Below are positions 28,226 to 36,661 of a DNA stretch of 64,000 nt, in pieces (the first letter of the stretch is position 1; every line of letters starts with the position of its first letter). The DNA is taken from assembly GCA_020860715.1 (NCBI GenBank), contig JAJBTU010000033.1, positions 1 to 64,000 on the forward strand, read 5' to 3'. The notes below the pieces were generated by a model. That model saw only the letters and a program-made list of their open reading frames with translations, had not been told where the DNA came from and made no database searches. Source of the stretch: Clostridiales bacterium (lineage in GTDB: Bacteria; Bacillota; Clostridia; Lachnospirales; Lachnospiraceae). Both the position numbers and the translations under genes were made by a program.

Positions 28226-28258
28226 TCACATCCGAATCCATCGGATGTGATTTTTTTT
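28226..28258 (+). terminator. tRNA-Gln terminator
   Basis: TCACATCCGA / TCGGATGTGA with a 5-base loop, followed by eight T. Confidence 0.93.
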
Positions 28259-28271
28259 GATACAGGGAGCA

Positions 28272-28324
28272 TTGTCAACTTTGATTAAAAAATAGTTGAC
28301 AACAAAACGCGCATATGCTAAAGT
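28272..28324 (+). promoter_or_regulatory. bioY promoter with BirA operator
   Basis: TTGTCAAC (28272-28279), 15 bases, GTTGACAA (28295-28302) matches the BirA-box pattern of Gram-positive bacteria. The right arm contains the -35 TTGACA (28296-28301), followed after 17 bases by TAAAGT (28319-28324). Biotinyl-AMP-loaded BirA would therefore directly block the promoter. Confidence 0.85.
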
Positions 28325-28447
28325 ATCCTCCGGCAAAGCAGCCAGTGTATCGGCAGAGAAAAGATGTACGGTGCATGGACGCATCCGCAGACAGAGGAAA
28401 AGGATGGAAGGCATTCGGGATTCTGACTGCAAAAAGAGGAGGAAATG

Positions 28448-29014
28448 ATGAGTACAGTTACAAAGACAGAGTCCGGGCGAACCGGCATGAAAACGATCGA
28501 TCTGGTGTATATTGCTTTATTTGCGGCATTGATGGCAGTCTGCTCATGGATTTCGATTCCGACGACCGTACCGTTTACCCTGCAGACCTTTGGCGTGTTT
28601 ATGGCGGTTGGTATTCTGGGAGGCAAAAGAGGAACGCTGGCGGTGCTGGTATATATTCTGCTTGGCGCGGTCGGACTTCCGGTATTTGCGGGATTTTCCG
28701 GCGGCATCGGTGCGCTTCTTGGCACCAGCGGCGGCTATATTGTCGGCTTTCTGTTTTCAGCGCTTACGATGTGGCTGATGGAGAATACACTTGGCCGGAG
28801 CGCGGCCGTGCAGATCGTTTCGATGGTGGCCGGCCTGATTGTCTGCTATGCGTTTGGTACGGTATGGTTTATGGCGGTTTACACGAGCCAGACAGGTGCG
28901 GTCGGTCTGATGACGGTTCTCGGATGGTGCATTTTCCCGTTTATCATTCCGGATCTGGTGAAGATTGCGCTGGCATTTCTTCTTTCGAACCGGCTGCGGA
29001 AGTACGCGGTGTAA
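28448..29014 (+). CDS. bioY: Biotin transporter substrate-binding subunit BioY
   Basis: S component of an ECF importer for biotin, a membrane protein of about 188 residues with six predicted helices. Family features are ISIPTTVPFTLQTFGVFMA near the start and GTSGGYIVGF in the middle. Two ATG codons are adjacent. The second (28448) has the better spacing from AGGAGG (28437-28442). It needs EcfA1-EcfA2-EcfT (19.7-22.4 kb) for energy. The BirA operator upstream predicts repression when biotin is plentiful. No biotin synthesis genes are nearby, suggesting scavenging. Confidence 0.95.
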   Translation: MSTVTKTESGRTGMKTIDLVYIALFAALMAVCSWISIPTTVPFTLQTFGVFMAVGILGGKRGTLAVLVYILLGAVGLPVFAGFSGGIGALLGTSGGYIVGFLFSALTMWLMENTLGRSAAVQIVSMVAGLIVCYAFGTVWFMAVYTSQTGAVGLMTVLGWCIFPFIIPDLVKIALAFLLSNRLRKYAV

Positions 29015-29021
29015 GAAAAGC

Positions 29022-29609
29022 ATGGCTGTGAAGGAAACGAAGGGACATCAGAAAACGGATCCGGTTTTGCTGCGTCCGCACCACGGGATGTGCCTGGCAT
29101 ATTTTGAAGGAAAAGGATACAGCGAAGGCTTTACGGCGCATATGCAGAGCATGCTGGAACGCCTTCTTGCGGCGGACGGCACCGCAGGGAACGCAGCAGC
29201 CGTGGGGGTCATAGACGGCACCGCAGGGAACGCAGCAGCCATGGATGTCAGGGACAGCACCGCGGATGCGGATAATGCCAGGAACGTAAACCAGGATGAA
29301 AACAGAGGCGGAAAGGTTCCGGTGCGGCTGGTGACCCGAACGGATGATATTTGCTCTGCGTGTCCGAATAATGAAGACGGTTTCTGCCGGGATGAGGAAA
29401 AGGTGCGGGACTTTGACTGCGGTGTTCTGGAACTGTGCGGTCTGGAAAACGGAGATATTTTGGAATTTGATGAATTTATTTCTCTGGTACAGAGACGTAT
29501 TTTGTCGGTGGGAAGACGCACGGAAATCTGCGGAGGATGCCAGTGGGAAAGTATCTGTGCGAACCGAAAAAGCAGATGGGAACTTGAATGTAAAACCCCA
29601 CGGGAATGA
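29022..29609 (+). CDS. DUF1284 cysteine-rich (putative iron-sulfur) protein with duplicated insertion
   Basis: Small cytoplasmic protein of 195 residues. LLRPHHGMCLAYFEGKGYSEGF opens the conserved part. The C-terminal half has DICSACPNN, FCRDEE, FDCGVLELCGL and ICGGCQWESIC, a cysteine pattern consistent with Fe-S or zinc binding. Family members are usually about 130-150 residues. The excess comes from an insertion (DNA about 29172-29310) containing two tandem copies of a unit coding for DGTAGNAAA. The function is unknown. The 5' arm of the following terminator codes for the last residues, and the stop codon falls in its loop. It starts 8 bases after bioY. Confidence 0.75.
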   Translation: MAVKETKGHQKTDPVLLRPHHGMCLAYFEGKGYSEGFTAHMQSMLERLLAADGTAGNAAAVGVIDGTAGNAAAMDVRDSTADADNARNVNQDENRGGKVPVRLVTRTDDICSACPNNEDGFCRDEEKVRDFDCGVLELCGLENGDILEFDEFISLVQRRILSVGRRTEICGGCQWESICANRKSRWELECKTPRE

Positions 29610-29627
29610 AATTCCCGTGGGGTTTTT
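29596..29627 (+). terminator. Terminator overlapping the DUF1284 stop codon
   Basis: CCCCACGGGAAT-gaa-ATTCCCGTGGGG followed by TTTTT. The TGA stop lies at 29607-29609, in the loop and the base before it. Confidence 0.92.
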
Positions 29628-29632
29628 GTTCC

Positions 29633-29661
29633 TTGTAAAAACAAGAAGCGTGTGGTATCAT
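29633..29661 (+). promoter_or_regulatory. Promoter of the thioesterase gene
   Basis: TTGTAA (29633-29638), 17 bases, TATCAT (29656-29661). Confidence 0.55.
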
Positions 29662-29708
29662 GATTTTGATTTTGTGGCAGGGATAACGAGACGGAAACGG
29701 AGGATATC

Positions 29709-30425
29709 ATGGCATATCAGTTTGACGGAAGAATACGGTTCAGTGAGGTGGGACCGGACAGGAAGCTGACGCTGGTATCACTGGCGGATTATTTTCAGGA
29801 CTGTTCGACCTTTCATTCCGAAGCCTGCGGGAACGGGATTGACTGTCTGAATGCGCATGGCTGTGTCTGGATGATCCTGTTCTGGCAGATTGACCTTCTG
29901 CGGATGCCCATGCTTGGCGAGCAGGTGATTTCGAGGACGTGGCCCTATGAGTTTCAGGCGTTTTACGGCTATCGGAATTTTGTCCTGCTGGATGAGGAAG
30001 AAAAGTATCTGGCAAAAGCGAACAGTGTGTGGGCGCTGATAGATCTGAAGACGGGACGGCCGATGAAAGTGCTGCCGGATGTGGTTGACGGCTATGAGAT
30101 GGAGCCGAAGCTGGACATGGATTATATGCCGCGCAAGATACGGCTTTCCGGTGAAGGTGAGCAGATGGAATCCTTTCGGGTCGGCAGGCAGCATCTGGAT
30201 ACGAATCATCATGTGAATAATGGCCAGTATATCTATATGGCTGAGGAATATCTGCCGGAGGGCTTTGAGACCGGGCGGCTCTTAGTGGAATACCGGCAGC
30301 AGGCGAGGCTGCACGACGTGATCGTGCCGCATGTGTACCGCGGCGGGAACGAGGTGTCGGTGAGCCTTTGTAATGAGGCGGGAAAGCCTTACGCGATCGT
30401 GAGGCATGAAAAGAAAGTACAATAA
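29709..30425 (+). CDS. Acyl-ACP thioesterase
   Basis: Hydrolyses acyl-ACP to free fatty acid, 238 residues, a double hot-dog fold of the plant FatA/bacterial type. The first hot-dog has the family's DYFQDCSTFHSE helix and VWMILFWQIDLLRMP. The second has the catalytic Asn/His segment HLDTNHHVNNGQYIYMAEEYLP. The ATG at 29709 follows GGAGG. In gut Clostridia this enzyme supplies free acids and may tune chain length. It lies 14 bases upstream of cvfB and is probably cotranscribed with it. Confidence 0.92.
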   Translation: MAYQFDGRIRFSEVGPDRKLTLVSLADYFQDCSTFHSEACGNGIDCLNAHGCVWMILFWQIDLLRMPMLGEQVISRTWPYEFQAFYGYRNFVLLDEEEKYLAKANSVWALIDLKTGRPMKVLPDVVDGYEMEPKLDMDYMPRKIRLSGEGEQMESFRVGRQHLDTNHHVNNGQYIYMAEEYLPEGFETGRLLVEYRQQARLHDVIVPHVYRGGNEVSVSLCNEAGKPYAIVRHEKKVQ

Positions 30426-30439
30426 AAGTGAGGACGGAA

Positions 30440-31276
30440 ATGCTGCGGGCAGGGGAAAAACAGGAATTAACAATTTTAAAAAAGGTGGATTTTGGCATTT
30501 ATCTGGGAGAAGACGGTGCGCAGACAGAGAAGGTGCTTCTTCCCAAAAAAGAGGTACCGGCGGATGCCGCGGTGGGCGATCACATGACCGTTTTTCTTTA
30601 CCGGGATTCGAAGGACCGTCTGATCGCAACACGGCGGGAGCCGATGCTGACGGTCGGAAAGTTTGCGGTATTAAAGGTAAAAGAAGTGACGAAGATCGGC
30701 GCGTTTCTGGACTGGGGGCTGGAAAAGGATCTGCTGCTTCCGTTTCATGAGCAGACGGCGAAGGTGCAGCCTGGCGATGAGTGCCTGGCGGCCCTGTATG
30801 TCGATAAGAGCGGGCGGCTCTGCGCGACCATGCGGGTATATCCGTATCTGCACCGCAATTCTCCCTATGGGATCAACGATGAAGTGAACGGCCGCGTATA
30901 TGAACTCAGCGGGAATTTTGGTACGTTTGTAGCGGTGGACGACCGGTATTCCGCTCTGATCCCCCGCAGGGAAGGCGTCACGGGACTGAAGGTCGGGGAT
31001 TGTATTCATGCGCGGGTGACCGGCGTGAAGGAGGACGGCAAGCTGGACTTAAGCATACGCGAGAAAGCGTATCTGCAGATGGATGAGGACGCCGAGATGG
31101 TGATGGGCGTCATTGAGGAATACGCCGGGGTGCTTCCGTTTGATGACCGGGCAGATCCGGAGATGATCCGGCGGGAGTTTGGCATAAGCAAAAATGCGTT
31201 TAAGCGCGCGGTCGGCCGGCTGATGAAGCAGGGGAGAGCCGAGATCCGCGACCACAGGATTTACAAGGTGAAATAA
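30440..31276 (+). CDS. CvfB-type S1 RNA-binding protein
   Basis: Protein of 278 residues with tandem S1-like beta-barrels and a C-terminal winged helix, as in CvfB/YitL. S1 hallmarks are GAFLDWGLEKDLLLPFHEQ and RVYELSGNFGTFVAVDDRYSAL. The C-terminal part (REFGISKNAFKRAVGRLMKQ) is the winged helix. Members bind RNA and affect virulence-gene mRNA processing in Staphylococcus. ATG 30440 follows AGGACGG. The GTG at 30428 is less likely. Its stop codon opens the inverted-repeat element at 31275. Confidence 0.9.
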   Translation: MLRAGEKQELTILKKVDFGIYLGEDGAQTEKVLLPKKEVPADAAVGDHMTVFLYRDSKDRLIATRREPMLTVGKFAVLKVKEVTKIGAFLDWGLEKDLLLPFHEQTAKVQPGDECLAALYVDKSGRLCATMRVYPYLHRNSPYGINDEVNGRVYELSGNFGTFVAVDDRYSALIPRREGVTGLKVGDCIHARVTGVKEDGKLDLSIREKAYLQMDEDAEMVMGVIEEYAGVLPFDDRADPEMIRREFGISKNAFKRAVGRLMKQGRAEIRDHRIYKVK

Positions 31277-31344
31277 TGCCAGGGTCAAAAGTCAGAAATC
31301 GAGCGCTTGCGCTCGGATTCATGACTTAATGATCCGCAGGCATT
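31275..31344 (+). repeat. Stop-codon-linked inverted-repeat element 2
   Basis: AATGCC...GGCATT outer arms, then GG-TCA and AGTCA / TGACT, then AGCGC-TT-GCGCT at the tip. The left arm overlaps the cvfB stop codon (TAA 31274-31276). The architecture matches the element at 36565. Confidence 0.75.
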
Positions 31345-31387
31345 CTTTCATGGAAAAATGATAGAAAAATTGAGGAGGAACCAGGAC

Positions 31388-31771
31388 ATGAAAAAAGCAA
31401 TCAGCACAGATAAGGCGCCGGCGGCGATCGGCCCGTATTCACAGGCGATCGAGACAAACGGCATGGTATTTACGTCCGGTGTGATTCCGGTGGATCCGGC
31501 GACAGGCGGGATTCCGGAGGGCGTGGAGGCACAGGCGGAGCAGGCGTTTTCCAATATGGCGGCGCTGCTTCAGGCTTCCGGAACCAATATGGAGCAGGTG
31601 ATCAAGACCACGGTATTTATTAAAGAAATGAATGATTTCGGGAAGATCAATGAGATTTATGCGAACTACTTCACCGGCGTTTTTCCGGCACGTTCCTGCG
31701 TGGAAGTGGCGCGGCTGCCGAAGGACGTGCTGCTTGAGGTGGAAGCGATCGCAGTCAAACCGGAAAGCTGA
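31388..31771 (+). CDS. RidA family reactive intermediate deaminase
   Basis: Trimeric enzyme that hydrolyses reactive enamine/imine intermediates such as 2-aminoacrylate. It has 127 residues, the standard length. Motifs are APAAIGPYSQAIETNGMVFTSG, the central EQAFSNMAALL, and the signature PARSCVEVARLPKDVLLEVE with the substrate-binding Arg. ATG 31388 follows AGGAGG, which lies inside the longer frame. Confidence 0.96.
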   Translation: MKKAISTDKAPAAIGPYSQAIETNGMVFTSGVIPVDPATGGIPEGVEAQAEQAFSNMAALLQASGTNMEQVIKTTVFIKEMNDFGKINEIYANYFTGVFPARSCVEVARLPKDVLLEVEAIAVKPES

Positions 31772-31814
31772 ATGACGGCAGGACCGGAATCAGGGGCGAA
31801 AAGAGGAGCGCACT

Positions 31815-34800
31815 TTGAATTTTACGCATTTGCACGTCCACACGGAGTACAGCCTCCTGGACGGCTCGAATAAAATAAAAGAATATGTGCATCGCGTCAA
31901 AGAACTGGGGATGGACAGCGCTGCGATCACTGACCACGGCGTCATGTACGGCGTGATCGACTTTTATCGCGCCGCAAAAGCGGAGGGCATCAACCCGATT
32001 CTGGGCTGCGAGGTGTATGTGGCGCCGGGATCAAGATTTGATCGGGAACAGGGACAGTCAGATGACCGTTACTATCATCTGGTGCTGCTGGCGGAAAACA
32101 ATACCGGCTATCAGAACCTGATGAAGATTGTCTCCAAAGGTTTTGTTGAGGGCTTTTATTACAAGCCGCGTGTGGACATGGAAGTTCTGCGCGAGTACCA
32201 CGAAGGGATCATTGCCTTAAGCGCCTGCCTGGCGGGCCTCGTGCCGCGGTACCTGCAGCGTGGGATGTACGAGGAGGCCAAAGCGGCCGCGAAAGAGCAT
32301 CTGGAGATTTTTGGTGAGGGCAATTATTTTCTGGAACTGCAGGATCACGGGATCCCGGCACAGAAACTGGTCAACCAGCAGCTGGTGCGGATGAGCAGGG
32401 AACTGCATATTCCTCTGGCGGCGACGAATGACGTGCATTATACCTATGAGGAGGACGCGGCGGCGCACGACGTGCTGCTCTGTCTTCAGACCGGAAAAAA
32501 ACTTTCGGATGAAAACCGCATGCGCTATGAGGGCGGCCAGTATTTTGTCAAATCGCCGGAGCAGATGGCGGAGTTGTTTCCCTATGCGCCGGAGGCGCTG
32601 GAGAATACGCATAAAATCGCAGAACGCTGCCATGTGGAGATCGAATTTGGCGTGACCAAGCTGCCGAAGTTCGATGTTCCGTCGCCCTGTACTTCCTGGG
32701 AATATCTGAATAAGCTGTGCTCGGAAGGGCTTATTAAGCGCTATGGCGGCCGGGCGGAAGAGATCCGGCCGCGGCTGGACTATGAACTCTCCGTGATTCA
32801 GAAGATGGGATATGTCGATTATTTTCTGATCGTCTGGGATTTCATCCATTACGCGAGAGAACACGATATTATGGTAGGACCGGGGCGGGGCTCGGCGGCC
32901 GGCAGCGTGGTCTCCTATACCCTTGGCATTACGCAGCTGGACCCGATCCGTTATAATCTGCTGTTTGAACGCTTCCTGAACCCAGAGCGTGTGTCCATGC
33001 CTGATATTGACGTGGATTTCTGCTTCGAGCGGCGGCAGGAAGTGATTGATTATGTGGTCCGCAAATACGGCAAGGACCGTGTGGTTCAGATCGTCACGTT
33101 CGGCACAATGGCGGCGCGCGGCGTGATCCGTGATGTGGGACGTGTGATGGATCTGCCTTACTCGCTCTGCGATTCGATTTCCAAGATGGTGCCGAAGGAA
33201 CTGGACATCACGCTGGACCGGGCTCTGGAAATGAGCCAGGAACTGCGGAAAGCCTATGAGGAAGATGAACAGGTACATGAGCTGATCGACATGTCGAAGC
33301 GGCTGGAGGGTCTGCCGCGGCACACTTCCATGCATGCGGCGGGCGTGGTGATCAGTCAGAAAGATATGGATGAATATGTCCCGCTTTCAAGGGCGGCCGA
33401 CGGCACGATCACGACACAGTTTACGATGACGACGATTGAGGAACTGGGTCTTCTGAAGATGGATTTTCTGGGGCTGCGCACACTGACCGTGATTCAGAAC
33501 GCGGTAAAGCTGGCTGAGATCAGCAGCGGGACATCCATCAACATTGATGAGATCGATTTTAACGACAGGGCGGTTTACGACTCTCTTGCCACCGGCCGGA
33601 CGGACGGCGTGTTCCAGCTGGAGAGTACGGGCATGAAGAATTTCATGAAGGAACTGAAACCGCAGAGCCTGGAGGATGTGATCGCCGGTATTTCCCTTTA
33701 TCGTCCGGGACCGATGGATTTTATTCCGAAGTATATTTATGGGAAAAATCACCCGGAGGATATCACCTATGACTGCCCGCAGCTGGAGCCGATTCTGGAG
33801 CCGACCTACGGCTGTATCGTCTATCAGGAGCAGGTCATGCAGATCGTGCGGGATCTGGGCGGCTATACGCTTGGCCGCAGCGATCTTGTACGCCGTGCCA
33901 TGTCCAAGAAAAAGGCTTCCGTGATGGCGAAGGAACGCCAGAACTTTGTCTACGGCAATGAGGAAGAGGGCGTGCCGGGCTGCATTGCGAACGGCATTGA
34001 CGAGAAGACGGCGAATAAAATTTTCGACGATATGACGGATTTTGCCCGCTACGCGTTCAACAAATCGCATGCGGCGGCCTACGCGGTGGTGGCGTATCAG
34101 ACCGCGTGGCTGAAATACTATTATCCGGTAGAGTTTATGGCGGCGCTGATGACCTCCGTGATCGACAATGCCGGCAAGGTGGCGGAGTATACGCTTACCT
34201 GCCGCCAGATGGGAATCGAGATCCTGCCGCCGGATATCAATACGGGACTGAGCTCGTTTTCCGTCGAAGTGGCAGATGACCGTTCCGGCCAGAGCCGGCC
34301 GGACGGGAATGGCCGCGAAGGATCGAAGACCCGGATGACAGAAAACGGCGATATGGCAGCGGCCGGCGCGGCGGGCAGTCAGACGGCGCCGCATCCGCGA
34401 AACCGGATCCGTTACGCGCTCTCCGCGATCAAAAGCATCGGCCGCTCAGTCATCGACGGGATTGTGGCGGAGCGGGAACGCGGCGGCATGTTTCGGAGCC
34501 TGCAGGATTTCATTGAGCGGGTCAGCGGCAGCAGGGATGTCAATAAGCGCACGGTCGAGAGCCTGATCAAGGCCGGCGCGCTGGACTGTTTCGGGGCGAC
34601 ACGAAAGCAGATGCTGAAAGGCTATTCAGACATTATGGATCATGTGATCGCGGAGAAAAAGGATTCCGTATCCGGCCAGATGTCTCTTTTCGATCTGCTC
34701 GGAGAGGATGAAAAACGGGAATTTGAGGTAAAACTTCCGAATGTGGGGGAGTTTGACAAGGAGGAACTTCTCGCGTACGAGAAAGAGGTGCTCGGTATTT

Positions 34801-35498
34801 ATGTGAGCGGGCATCCGCTGGAACGGTATGAGGAGAAATGGCGCCGGACGATCTCCAATGTCACCACGGATTTTCAGCTGGATGAGGAGACGAACCAGCC
34901 CAGGGTGCAGGACAATGCAAGAGCGATTATCGGCGGGATGATTACCGCGAAGACGATAAAATATACCAAGACCAACAAGACGATGGCCTTTGTGACGCTG
35001 GAGGATCTGGTCGGTACGGCAGAAGTGGTGGTTTTTCCGCGGGACTATGAAGAATACAGCCGGTATCTGACCGAGGACAACAAAATTTTTGTGCGCGGGC
35101 GCGTCAGCTGTGAGGACGACCGGCCGAGCAAGCTGATCTGTGAGCGCATCTGGCCGTTCGAACAGCCTGAGCAGGCCGCACAGGGGCAGAACAGGCCGCC
35201 TGAACGAAACATGGCGCGGGAAAGCTGTGCGCCGGACAGAATGAAGCCGTCCGGCAGCGGACGTGAACTCTGGGTGCAGTTTGCCGACAAGCAGGAATAC
35301 GCGCAGAAAGAATCACAGATGTTTGATCTGCTGCGCGAAAGTGAGGGCAGGGACGATGTCGTCATTTATGTACGGAGTGAACGTGCGATCCGGCGTCTGG
35401 GCGCGAACTGGAGCATAGACGCGGACGAGGAACTTGTGGCCACCCTGCGCGATATTTTCGGGGAAGAAAATGTAAAATTTAAAAAGACTTCCGCTTAA
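31815..35498 (+). CDS. dnaE: DNA polymerase III alpha subunit (DnaE)
   Basis: Replicative polymerase catalytic subunit of the DnaE type, 1227 residues, starting at TTG 31815 behind AGAGGAG. It has an N-terminal PHP domain (HLHVHTEYSLLDG), palm catalytic aspartates in MPDIDVDFCFERR (D399 and D401), FNKSHAAAYAVVAYQ near 748, a helix-hairpin-helix (RTVESLIKAGALD) and a C-terminal OB fold (FVTLEDLVGTAEVVVFPRDY). Two low-complexity insertions stand out: about 45 residues at 34268-34404, between the conserved PPDINTGLSSF and IRYALSAIKSIG segments, and about 29 residues at 35178-35265 after the OB fold. Clostridia also carry PolC, which is not in this window. pfkA follows, as is common in Firmicutes. 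Confidence 0.96.
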   Translation: MNFTHLHVHTEYSLLDGSNKIKEYVHRVKELGMDSAAITDHGVMYGVIDFYRAAKAEGINPILGCEVYVAPGSRFDREQGQSDDRYYHLVLLAENNTGYQNLMKIVSKGFVEGFYYKPRVDMEVLREYHEGIIALSACLAGLVPRYLQRGMYEEAKAAAKEHLEIFGEGNYFLELQDHGIPAQKLVNQQLVRMSRELHIPLAATNDVHYTYEEDAAAHDVLLCLQTGKKLSDENRMRYEGGQYFVKSPEQMAELFPYAPEALENTHKIAERCHVEIEFGVTKLPKFDVPSPCTSWEYLNKLCSEGLIKRYGGRAEEIRPRLDYELSVIQKMGYVDYFLIVWDFIHYAREHDIMVGPGRGSAAGSVVSYTLGITQLDPIRYNLLFERFLNPERVSMPDIDVDFCFERRQEVIDYVVRKYGKDRVVQIVTFGTMAARGVIRDVGRVMDLPYSLCDSISKMVPKELDITLDRALEMSQELRKAYEEDEQVHELIDMSKRLEGLPRHTSMHAAGVVISQKDMDEYVPLSRAADGTITTQFTMTTIEELGLLKMDFLGLRTLTVIQNAVKLAEISSGTSINIDEIDFNDRAVYDSLATGRTDGVFQLESTGMKNFMKELKPQSLEDVIAGISLYRPGPMDFIPKYIYGKNHPEDITYDCPQLEPILEPTYGCIVYQEQVMQIVRDLGGYTLGRSDLVRRAMSKKKASVMAKERQNFVYGNEEEGVPGCIANGIDEKTANKIFDDMTDFARYAFNKSHAAAYAVVAYQTAWLKYYYPVEFMAALMTSVIDNAGKVAEYTLTCRQMGIEILPPDINTGLSSFSVEVADDRSGQSRPDGNGREGSKTRMTENGDMAAAGAAGSQTAPHPRNRIRYALSAIKSIGRSVIDGIVAERERGGMFRSLQDFIERVSGSRDVNKRTVESLIKAGALDCFGATRKQMLKGYSDIMDHVIAEKKDSVSGQMSLFDLLGEDEKREFEVKLPNVGEFDKEELLAYEKEVLGIYVSGHPLERYEEKWRRTISNVTTDFQLDEETNQPRVQDNARAIIGGMITAKTIKYTKTNKTMAFVTLEDLVGTAEVVVFPRDYEEYSRYLTEDNKIFVRGRVSCEDDRPSKLICERIWPFEQPEQAAQGQNRPPERNMARESCAPDRMKPSGSGRELWVQFADKQEYAQKESQMFDLLRESEGRDDVVIYVRSERAIRRLGANWSIDADEELVATLRDIFGEENVKFKKTSA

Positions 35499-35533
35499 CA
35501 GAAAGCATTTCACGGCGCATTTTGCGCGGATTC

Positions 35534-35562
35534 TTTACAAACGAAGAAAAATGGATTAAAAT
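35534..35562 (+). promoter_or_regulatory. pfkA promoter
   Basis: TTTACA (35534-35539), 17 bases, TAAAAT (35557-35562). Confidence 0.65.
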
Positions 35563-35590
35563 GAAACAAATGTACAGGAGGAAGTGCGAT

Positions 35591-36565
35591 ATGGCGAAAA
35601 AGGTGGAGACAATTGGCGTACTGACAAGCGGCGGCGATGCGCCCGGCATGAATCCGGCCATTCGCGCGGTTGTGCGCAAAGCCCTTTCACAGGGTGTGAG
35701 AGTCATGGGCATTTATCAGGGCTACAAGGGACTTTTGAATGAGGAGATCGAGGAACTGACGGCGCGGAGCGTTTCAGATACGATCTCGAAGGGCGGCACG
35801 ATTCTTTATACGGCAAGATGCCACGAGTTCCGGACGAAGGAAGGGCAGGATGAAGGAGCCGAGATCTGCCGGAAACACGGGATCGACGGTCTTGTGGTCA
35901 TCGGCGGCGACGGTTCGTTCCGCGGGGCGCAGCAGCTGGCGGCCAGAGGCATCAACACGATCGGCGTGCCGGGCACGATCGATCTGGACATTGCCTGTAC
36001 GGATTACACAATCGGATTTGACACCGCGGTCAATACGGCGATGGACGCGATTGACAAAGTGCGGGATACATCCACCTCGCATGAGCGCTGCAGCATCATT
36101 GAAGTGATGGGGCGCAATGCGGGATACATCGCACTCTGGTGCGGTATTGCGAACGGTGCGGAGGACATTCTCCTGCCGGAGCAGTATGATTACGATGAAC
36201 AGGTGCTGATCAACAATATTATCAACAACCGCAAACGCGGAAAGAAACACCATATCATTATCAATGCAGAGGGCATCGGACATTCCACCAGTATGGCGCG
36301 GCGTATCGAAGCGGCGACCGGTATGGAGACGCGTGCGACGATCCTCGGACACCTGCAGCGCGGCGGCAGTCCGACCTGCCGGGACCGTGTATACGGCTCC
36401 ATGATGGGAGCGATGGCGGCCGATTTGCTTGTGCAGGGCAAGTCGAACCGCGTGGTGGCCTATAAGGGCGGCGAGTACGTAGATTATGATATTGACGAGG
36501 CGCTTGCGATGCAGAAAGAACTGCCGGATTACATGGTGCGTGTGGCGAAGGCGATGCAGATCTGA
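35591..36565 (+). CDS. pfkA: ATP-dependent 6-phosphofructokinase
   Basis: Commits fructose 6-phosphate to glycolysis, 324 residues. VLTSGGDAPGMNPAIRA is the N-terminal ATP-binding loop, and GGDGSFRGAQ carries the Gly expected of ATP-using rather than PPi-using enzymes. VPGTIDLDIACTDYTIGFDTA is the catalytic segment. The usual TIDND reads TIDLD here: both aspartates remain, while the Asn between them is Leu. EVMGRNAGYIALWCGIANG and LGHLQRGGSPTCRDR complete the active site. ATG 35591 follows AGGAGGAAG. The stop codon overlaps the next inverted-repeat element. Confidence 0.96.
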   Translation: MAKKVETIGVLTSGGDAPGMNPAIRAVVRKALSQGVRVMGIYQGYKGLLNEEIEELTARSVSDTISKGGTILYTARCHEFRTKEGQDEGAEICRKHGIDGLVVIGGDGSFRGAQQLAARGINTIGVPGTIDLDIACTDYTIGFDTAVNTAMDAIDKVRDTSTSHERCSIIEVMGRNAGYIALWCGIANGAEDILLPEQYDYDEQVLINNIINNRKRGKKHHIIINAEGIGHSTSMARRIEAATGMETRATILGHLQRGGSPTCRDRVYGSMMGAMAADLLVQGKSNRVVAYKGGEYVDYDIDEALAMQKELPDYMVRVAKAMQI

Positions 36566-36638
36566 TGATACAAGGGACAAAAGGTCACGATTCAGATGCT
36601 TGCATCTGAATTTGTGACTTTGTGTCCCGCAGTATCAT
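36565..36638 (+). repeat. Stop-codon-linked inverted-repeat element 3
   Basis: Nested arms: ATGATAC / GTATCAT, GGGACA / TGTCCC, GGTCAC / GTGAC, ATTCAGATGC-TT-GCATCTGAAT. It begins at the last base of the pfkA stop codon. It shares architecture, GC-TT-GC tip and right-hand CCGCAG with element 2. Confidence 0.8.
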
Positions 36639-36661
36639 TATAGGATTAATGGAGAACATAG

